DNA of 64,000 bases from Balanoglossus misakiensis (Eukaryota > Hemichordata): assembly GCA_040954595.2 (NCBI GenBank), contig CM082591.2:7378001-7442000 (forward strand), read 5' to 3'. Below the pieces are notes generated by a model, which saw nothing but the letters and a program-made list of their open reading frames with translations, had not been told where the DNA came from and made no database searches. Shown piece by piece: positions 55,961 through 64,000 of the stretch (the stretch's first letter is position 1; each line of letters opens with the position of its first letter). A program made the position numbers and the translations under genes.

Positions 55961-58040
55961 AGGAATTTTCGTTTTTCTTTAATTTCTGGCCATTTTGTCA
56001 TAAATAAGTGTTGAGCTTGATATATTATCATGTATTATCGTTTTATATAATAATAGACATAATTTAAAGCATATATGAGATTATTTAAAATTTTAATTTT
56101 TTTATCCAGTTGCAGCTCATTTACCTTTAATAACAAATTTGCTTTAAAGGGCAGGTATCGTCAGGTATGGGGGCGTTGTTGCGTGGGACTCACTAGCAAT
56201 GTGACGAGCTCAGAAATCCCATAATCCTGTGCGAATACCAAACTCTCTAAAATGGCCACCAAAACCCTCGCTAAAACTACTAAAAGCTTTATTTGAGGAT
56301 TCTTATACTCATTGGAATGACGAATAACTTGTAAACCATGATCACTATTCAAATTCGGAATTTACAGCAGAAATTTCAGTGTCGATTGCTCTTCTGAATT
56401 TTTGTGAGAGAAGCCTTTGTATCGCACAATGTCCAGCACTTCTGTCCAGTCGAGACGGTGACGCGCGCAGAACACCGGGCGGCTTGTAAGCTGGCCCTGG
56501 AAGAGAGAAGAAACATTGCCGTGTACGATAATCAGCCTCGTAGGGGAAGACTGCGATGAAAGCAAATTTTGTGAAGATGTAAAAATTACCAGTCACAGTC
56601 ACTGACTGTTTACAGGTATATACGGTGTTCGACGAGTAATCAACCGAGAAGAAAACTGCTCGGATTGGCAACAATAATTGCTAGCGATTGCTCAGGTGTG
56701 GATAATTAGACCTACAATAGGCGGTCAGATCAGCGATGATTTGCGCCAGCTAAAACAAATAAATGTATTGTAAAAGATTAATACAACGACAAAGAACTGA
56801 GCTAAGGTTTATACCAATGTGTGCTTTCAGTCCGTAGTGAGGTCGATTTTGTTGTGGGTCGTCTTTGGTGTCTGCCGTTTTCATTTATACGAGCTATTTT
56901 CTCTCGTATTGGCTACGTACAACACGGGCATATATTGATCATCATAAAATTGTGCCGCAAAATAAAGGCGCACCATCAGAAATACACGAAACTTTCCAGA
57001 TGAACTGTTTAATAGTGGAAGGTTTGTCACTAAAAGAAACATTTTGGTTCATGATCAACTTCAGTGTGAAGCACAAGGCTGATTGTGGGGACCAAGCTCT
57101 GTGCATGGCAGGGCCGTGTGTCGTACGGCCGATACCTTCACCACAGCCAGCCCTGCTCACTCAAAATACCGGGCAAAACCTGGCGATTCCCGACCGATCT
57201 TTGCGCAGTCATTTTGACTAGAATTTCCGTCTCTGAATCAAAACTCATGGACCGATAACCGTTACCGAGCGCACCTCATCCATACGGGACAACGAAAACC
57301 CTCTTTGGACTTCATGCGAGAGAAACCACGGCCATCTTGTTCTAGCTAGCACACAATTTCTGCAGTGCATTGGGGCGAAAGTAATGTTTATCAACAAAGG
57401 CTAAATCAGGACGATACCCACCTTTTACTTTATGTCCACATCTTATTGTGGCACTGTGTAATGGTCCTGGACAGCGACTGACTATTGGCCAGTGTGCACC
57501 ATGGGACCAAAATAAAAAGCGAAATTTTGGGGTCACCTGTGACACCTGCTTAACTCATTAATTATGTGCATACCTAATTCCAGGCTAACCAATAGGGCTA
57601 GACACTTGGTTTTTATTGGACATGGACAAGTATGGGGTCCAATTTTTTTGCCCAAGTATTGGGTGACCCGTATATCTTAGCATCCACAGCAGATACAGCA
57701 TTGACACTTGATGAAATGGATTTGTCATGATTATCTCTATTTGCTTGGGCCCCTTCAATGCTGCTTGCAGCTTTAATTAATAACAAATTTGCTTTAACTG
57801 AAATACAAATTCTTTCTAAACAGGTATTTACTGCACAATACTGGTGATTAATAACACGTACAGTGTAAGATTAAGAAATACAATTGAATTCCTTTCTCGA
57901 AATAAACAAGAGTCGTCAACATACAGTACATGTTGACAAGTAATTCAAGGGCTTGCTTACATACAGATAGTCACAGTCTTATGTTTACATTCAACTATAC
58001 CCCTGTACTATATATTTCTTCCCAGCAGGAATATAAATAT
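55961..58040. repeat. Segmental duplication: 5' region of gene C, matching that of gene A
   Basis: Collinear with 1,397-3,831 but without the MITE at 1,478-1,795. It includes the same 'ttcttcccagcag' acceptor-like site just before the coding region. It is presumed promoter and leader of gene C. Confidence 0.6.
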
Positions 58041-58041
58041 A

Positions 58042-61000
58042 TCAGAACCATCTGCAGCACTGGTTATATTGAAATCATGGGACAAGGAGGCAAAGACCTC
58101 CCAACCAACTCAAGCTATAATCAAACATCTCAAAGAAAACACACTCCAGTCTGAGAACATATCTGAATTGCACTGTACTACCCTTGAAGTTGAAGTGAGT
58201 GAAGAACAAAAGAAAGCTGCAGAAAGTGTTTGTGCTAATTTGATCCCAGCTAAAAGAAACAAGTGGTTGGATCCAAAGAAAGATCTACCTGGAGAACACT
58301 GGCTCTTCAACCATTGGGTCTACTTTCCAGGACTGAAGGAACTGAAAAACATCCAACATGTAGTCGGATATTCTCCACAGACAGAGAATGCAGCTGCAGC
58401 AATTCAGGAAAGTCTCTTCCCTGAAGCCAAACTTCACCAACTCAGTCTTCCTGACCCACCACCTGTGGCAGCATTAATGGTCATGCAAACCTGGCAGACA
58501 GAATCAGAAGATCAGACAACAACACCAACTCATCAGCTTGTCACTAAATTTCGAGAAGAAACCCTGAAGTCAGAGAAAGTTTCTCAATCCTACTGTACTA
58601 CACTTGATGTTGAAGTGAGTGAAGAACAAAGGAAAGATGCAGAGAAATTTGATGTTACTTTGATCACAGCTATGAGAGACGAGAGGATGGATCCTCTTGA
58701 AGACCCCCCTGGAGTAAACTGGCTTTTTCACCATGGTACATACTTCCCAGACTTGAAGGGACTGCAAAACATCAAGCATGTAGTGGGGATCATTTCTAAG
58801 ACAAAAAATGCTGCAGTGGCAATTCATGAAAGTCTCTTCCCTGAAGCCAAACTTCACCAACTCTCACTTCCTGAACAACCATCTGCAGCGTTACTTCTAC
58901 TACCAACCTGGGACACAACCTCAGAAGGGCAGATTACAAAACCAAGTCATATGCTTGTCAATGAGTTCCGTGAAAAGATAAAGTCTGAGAATGTTTCTGA
59001 ATTCCTCTGTACTACCCTTCAAGTTGAAGTGAGTGAAGAACAAAAGAAAGAAGCAAAGGGTGTGAATGTCACTTTGATCCCAGCGAAAAGAAACAAGTGG
59101 TTGGATCCTCATGAAGACCCCCCTGGAGTACACTGGTTTGCCAGCCACAGTATCCACTACCCAGGACTGAAGGAACTGAAAAACATCCAACATGTAGTCG
59201 GATATTCTCCACAGACACACAATGCAGCCAAAGCAATTCATGAAAGTCTCTTCCCTGAAGCCAAACTTCATCAACTCCATCTTCCACATCCACCTCCTGG
59301 GGCACTGTTTGTGTATAATGAATGGAACAAAGAAGATTGTGGCTTGACTGGGTTTCACAGAACTCTTGTACAAGATTTCTGTAAAAGGAAAGTCAAAGAA
59401 GGAAGAGCTTACTCCACTCTGGTTGGTGTCAAAGTCAGTGATGACCAGAAGGCAGATGCTACCAAGTGTCGGGTTACATTGATTGCAGCACAACAACCAG
59501 AAGAGAAAACCGAACCAGAAGATGATCAGCCAAATTTAAAATGGTTGACGAAATATCATGAAATCTACTACCATCACCTCAGACAGCTACAAAACATAAA
59601 GTATGTTGTTGGTTATGCTCCAAGAACGGGATTCGCTGCTGCAAATATCAGAAAAAAATTGTTTCCTGATGCAGAACTAGTGATGATCAACCATGCCTAT
59701 GAAGAACGCAACTGTCTGTTGAAACAACCAAAAGGGAAGTTTAGTGAAATGATGCTGAAGCTGGCCAGTGAAGCTGACATCATATTCTCAATTGGTCCAA
59801 GTATGTATGAGCATTTCAAGAATGAATACCGGGCTACCTTTGATGGCAGGGAACTACACATGATCCCTCATGCAGAGATTTTTCCCAGACCTGCTGAAGT
59901 CTTTTTCAGAAAAGACCCAACGTTCCTAGATGGAGTGATTACTCACAGCATTCTGACATACGGGCAGATTGATACACAAGAAGCCTTGGACAGATGTGAG
60001 ACAATAGCAGCTGCTATTGGAAGTGCAGCAAACATGGTGAAAGACTTTCACAACAAACTTCTGAATTGGTCAATACGGGGAGCAGGTGAGGCTGAACTGA
60101 AGCATATTCTACAGCAGATGAACAGCAATCATGTAATGGTATATCCTCACCCAGATTACGCAGAAAAGACCTTAATGATATCAGTGCATCAATCTCACAG
60201 TTGTCTTCCTGTCTCTGTCTACAAGGACTATCCATATAGCGGTTTAGAATCTATAGCAGTTGGACTACCAACCTATCCTGATGAATATTCCCAGCTTGGA
60301 AAGTTAGTCAAGAAATACTTTCCATACCACGCAGACAAATTTGTAGTGTCACACTCATGTGATAAAATTTCAAAGAAGATAATATGGAGTGTCAAGAACA
60401 CCAGGTTAGCTTTTGAAGAAGCTAAGGAGCTGAAGAAGGCTCTCATGGAGTGTGAAGATGTCAACAAGTGTTACGCCAAATTCACCAGTTTGTTGACACC
60501 AGAGGAAATAAGGGAACAGGAAGACAGAGTTGACCCATGTGGCAAGGATACTGAAAATCCTGCAGGTATGGGACATTATAAATATTTTGCCATCAACGCT
60601 TTGGTTCAGGATACAGTTATGTGGTTTTGTTTCTTGACCTGCAAGACTATAGTCAATTTTTAATTCTTGACTATCGTATTAGAGGATTAATTCTCCTCAA
60701 AACCAATCATGGCTTCTGCAATGTTTGAAGTTTGAATTATCATTTAAACATTATATACCGGTACATATACAGATCTTAACTATTGGTCTTGTTAGCTCAG
60801 CTGCAAATAAATTATTAATATCAACCAGGTGCTTTGTATTTCAAAATGCCATATTCCCTTATACAATGAACGGACTACCACAAGTGGTATGTCCATGCAT
60901 GCTCATACCAAACAGAAATTAAGACTGATGCAGTGTGTGTGTGGATGGATAAATTGTGCATATTAGTTCACTATGCAATGTTGTCTCTTACTCAATTGCT

Positions 61001-62839
61001 TAATTGTTCGTTCTACCTGTCATCACCCATAGATAATCCCACTGACACAAAAATTGCAATCCACGTCCAACTGGATGAAAATGTCTACCAGGAGTATCTA
61101 GCAGAAAATGGGGGCCAGAATGAGGAAAGGCAACAGGCAGCATCTACAGCTTGGAACAACTGCCAACAAAAGTTGAACAGAAGAGCAGCTGATGTGGTAT
61201 CCAATAGTGACGACATCAACAAAGTCAAGAAGGCCTGCACTGACAAACTGGGTGAAGTGGACATAACAAATATGGAAACAGGGTCTCTGCAAATCACAGC
61301 CAACATGCGTAGACTTTATAATCTCTACAGATTGCGGGGAAGCTGTCTTGAAGATTCAAGAAGTTTAGCCAAGGCATTAGAACCAATCTTGATGACAGAT
61401 GAAATGACAGAGGCCAACACAGCTGGAATCCCACTACAGTTGATAGCTACATATGACCAAGCCAGGTTTGATGAACTGGAACTATTCTTTCTGAACAGTA
61501 AGATTTGTTTATCAGAGAATGCAATAAATCTCTCAGACTATTGATCAAACCAGAAAAAAATTCAATTCAGGACAAAATGTGATGGTTGTTAATAATAGCA
61601 CTTATTGATTAAATGTTCTCCAAAAGAGACAAACATCACTCTGAAATCATAGACAATAGAATTATTAAACAGCAGAACTTGATTTGATAAAGATTTAATG
61701 GTTAACATATCTACATTCCTCAACATATTATTGTATTATTATCATTCAGGAGATGGTGGAGGAATAGGACCAGTGGTATGTGACGACAACGTAGACGATG
61801 AATATGTCAATGAGATATTGGCTGAGGTATGCATTGTAATTTTAACCCTTAAAGTGGCACACCTGATCAATTGCAAGCCAAGTTGCTCTTGCATAATTGT
61901 CTTCAAGAGCAATATCAGCTGCACAGGTCAATACCGGTTGACCCGTTGAGAATCTGGTGACTGTGAGGTATTTGAGTGATGGGTATTATATCATGTGGTC
62001 AAAATTGTATTTCTGGGATGTGCACTTCAACAGTTTCCATGTTATTTATATATAGTTGTCAAATTATAAAAGTGTTCATTTCTTGCAATTTCAGATTGAC
62101 AGAACACACCTGACTTTGCAACGGGAGTTAACAGAAAAATATTCTGACACTGAACACACTGGCCTGAAACAAAGTGAGTGATATTACCATCATTTCAGTC
62201 AATGACAACAAACTTACATTTAGGCTTCATAAATATTCAAAGATTCAAAAAATACTGGCATAAAAGGTGTTTAGATATATCCAAATTTTCCTTGATGATA
62301 CACATTTGACTTGGCGTTGCACTTACTTTTTTACCACATGAACAATGTAGGAAGGTTTTTGTTGTGGCCATAAAAATTGATATCTCGTTATATTTTGTTA
62401 ACTTGTAATGATGAGCTGTGATATGAAAGAAACAATTGTCAGCCAACATTAACATTCTACTATACATTGCACAGTACCGGTACACCATTTGTTCTTTCTG
62501 AATCACCAGTTTGATTTGATGCTTGAAAGATTGATGTGCCAAGACTAAAACCCTGATTTTGTTTGTATTTTGCAGGTGGGATATTATCCAAGTTGTTGTT
62601 CCTTGAGATTGATCCGACACGAGAAATCCAAAAGTCAGCTGACAAATATGCACCTCTGATACTCAACAGTGAGCAGTGTAAAAGACAGAAAGGAAGAGAG
62701 TTTGACATCATACAACTTACAGTGAAAATGACCGAGAAAGTTCAGCATATCCTATCTCACAGACCTCAAGTCTTAGAGTTACTGGGTGTTAGAAGGTACC
62801 TAATGACTGACACAGAAAGCTTTGATTTCAGTGACTCAG
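58042..62839 (+). CDS. Gene C: GT-repeat/TRADD-N-like paralogue, start lost and 3' part interrupted
   Basis: Five exons match gene B in length and phase: 58,042-60,565; 61,033-61,497 (465 nt); 61,750-61,826 (77); 62,095-62,173 (79); 62,576-62,839 (264). The open frame is intact over all of them. Exon 1 holds three degenerate GT-B N-lobe units plus the fourth with the pseudo-glycosyltransferase core. Exon 2 is TRADD-N-like. The ATG used in A and B reads ATA here (58,039-58,041), and the alternative upstream ATG of gene A is also ATA. The next in-frame ATG is at 58,477, in unit 2. A spliced leader exon could supply a start through the acceptor at about 58,025. The coiled-coil and NHL exons are not seen: 160 bp into intron 5 an LTR element begins and runs off the window. 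It is either a damaged gene or one needing an unseen first exon. Confidence 0.8.
61033..61497 (+). CDS. Gene C exon 2: TRADD-N-like domain
   Basis: It has the same length and phase as in gene B, with most residues conserved. That includes METGSLQITANMRRLYNLYR and EPILMTDEM. Conservation of the frame, with mainly silent changes against B, suggests past selection on this domain. Confidence 0.6.
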
Positions 62840-63000
62840 GTAATTCACAAATATGATGCAAACAGCACATTTACTTTACAAGGGAAGTATGTTTGTTGCA
62901 CTTTGTAAAGAAAAGTAAATGGGCACATACACAGCTATGAACTGTGCAACATGAATGAAACTTTACAATAGTTATGCAATAATATTATTCTCTACGTGTG

Positions 63001-63882
63001 TGTGACCGCCAAAGCTTTTCCGATATATTCAAAAGTCAGAGTCGAGTTTCCATGTACGGGTCTTCGGTTTATTATCGATAAATCGATCGAGTGATCGCTG
63101 AATGCGACCGTACGAGACTGTACACAATAGTCAAAAGACTTCGAAAGACGAGACTGTGAACAGACCTCGATGCGAATGGACCGAGAACGAATAATCTATA
63201 CCGTAATAGACCTTGTCTCGAATAAATCTAGTTAGACCAAGACCGAGTAAACCTCGGTACGAATAGACCGTAAAAACTGAAACATAAATACAATTACAAA
63301 ATGTCAAATCGAAATAATTACATGTACGAAAATCGAGAATGATTTCAATCGAAACAGATATGTGCAAGCAACACAGTTCGATGTACGTGACTGATGTACA
63401 TGATGTAGACAACTCGTCAAAGTCTGATTACAATAAAGTTTTCACGAAAATACAATTCATATCTGTAAGAATACCGAAAGATATATTACCTCGCTGGCGA
63501 CTTGTAAAGCCTTGTGGTCGGGTAGTTTCGAAATACGAATGAAAAATCGAAGGGTACGAAACGAGAGACGAGGGTGTACTTCACCGTCCCATAGCAAAGT
63601 CGAAAACACGAGGTAAAATGTGTAGTGATATGACAATCGTAGATGGACTACTTTTAAAACTTTTGGGCGAAATATGGTTTGTCGATGTGTTCACAATGAC
63701 CTTCAAAGGTACACACAAAGTCACAACATCTTTCTCTGTGAAAATTAAGTCTACAATATCGAAACTCGTAACAAAAAGGGAACTATTTTTAACGGGTAAG
63801 GTTTCAAAGCAGCAAAACGTTCGTGCATATCCCTCATTATTAAAATACGAAATTCCTTTGTTTTTGCATGGCTTCCGCCACA
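63001..63882 (-). repeat. Candidate LTR of a minus-strand retroelement continuing past the window
   Basis: On the minus strand a T/G-rich polypurine-like tract (tttttggggggag, about 63,883-63,896) precedes TGTGGCGGAAGCC at 63,882. The other end reads TG at 63,001 (tgtgaccgcc), where homology to gene B intron 5 stops. TG/CA ends and a tract of this type suggest a 3' LTR. Its body would lie right of 64,000. The short frames inside have no recognised product. Confidence 0.45.
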
Positions 63883-64000
63883 CTCCCCCCAAAAATCACA
63901 TTGATTTTACCTAATCGAAACACTGAAACCAACTACTGAAAACGTCCAAGCTATTTATCAGCTCTCCCTTGTGTCGCTGAAAACAACTTACCTTAGCATT
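63883..64000 (-). other. Start of the retroelement body
   Basis: Sequence inside the putative polypurine tract. It is too short to assign. Confidence 0.35.

Noticed and set aside
63581-63914. Overlapping ~100-codon frames on both strands
   Set aside because: Neither has a known motif, and both lie in the candidate LTR or across its edge.

Overview
This is AT-rich nuclear DNA of an animal. Coding exons are short and bounded by GT/AG sites, introns are large, and transposons cover much of the window. Innate-immunity-like domain combinations, a Gypsy element with matching LTRs and several TIR transposon families fit a marine invertebrate (lancelet, hemichordate, echinoderm or lophotrochozoan). 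The phylum cannot be fixed from sequence alone.

The main content is a cluster of three related plus-strand genes, called A (3.8-4.4 kb), B (37.1-46.8 kb) and C (58.0-62.8 kb, running into a late insertion). B gives a fully phase-consistent nine-exon model of 1752 codons. Its order is: three degenerate ~140-residue copies of a GT-B glycosyltransferase N-lobe, a fourth copy joined to a full but catalytically altered glycosyltransferase domain, a TRADD-N-like exon, an unrecognised helical region, a coiled coil, an acidic/basic linker, and an NHL beta-propeller. C repeats the first five exons with identical exon lengths but has lost both expected ATGs, and an LTR element interrupts its 3' half. 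A is a deletion fusion of the first and coiled-coil exons. The units look shuffled between genes. A separate gene D (11.8-13.9 kb) encodes a canonical GT4-type glycosyltransferase with an intact EX7E motif and is the likely template for the degenerate repeats.

On the minus strand, 24.96-31.05 kb carries most of a carotenoid cleavage dioxygenase (BCO-like). A LINE interrupts it at or just beside a coding exon. Two lactate dehydrogenase C-terminal exons lie at 15.45-15.64 and 16.5-16.7 kb.

Mobile DNA: a decayed Gypsy element (4.65-7.46 kb) is itself broken by two nested TIR elements, and a perfect 2,647-bp tandem duplication covers most of it. An intact Gypsy element (17.83-22.68 kb) sits inside a Harbinger-like element (17.66-23.82 kb), and a paralogous empty site exists at 51.26 kb. 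Other mobile or repeated DNA includes LINE fragments, piggyBac-like, MULE-like and other MITEs, a 3-kb palindromic satellite array (47.7-50.8 kb), and several minisatellites.
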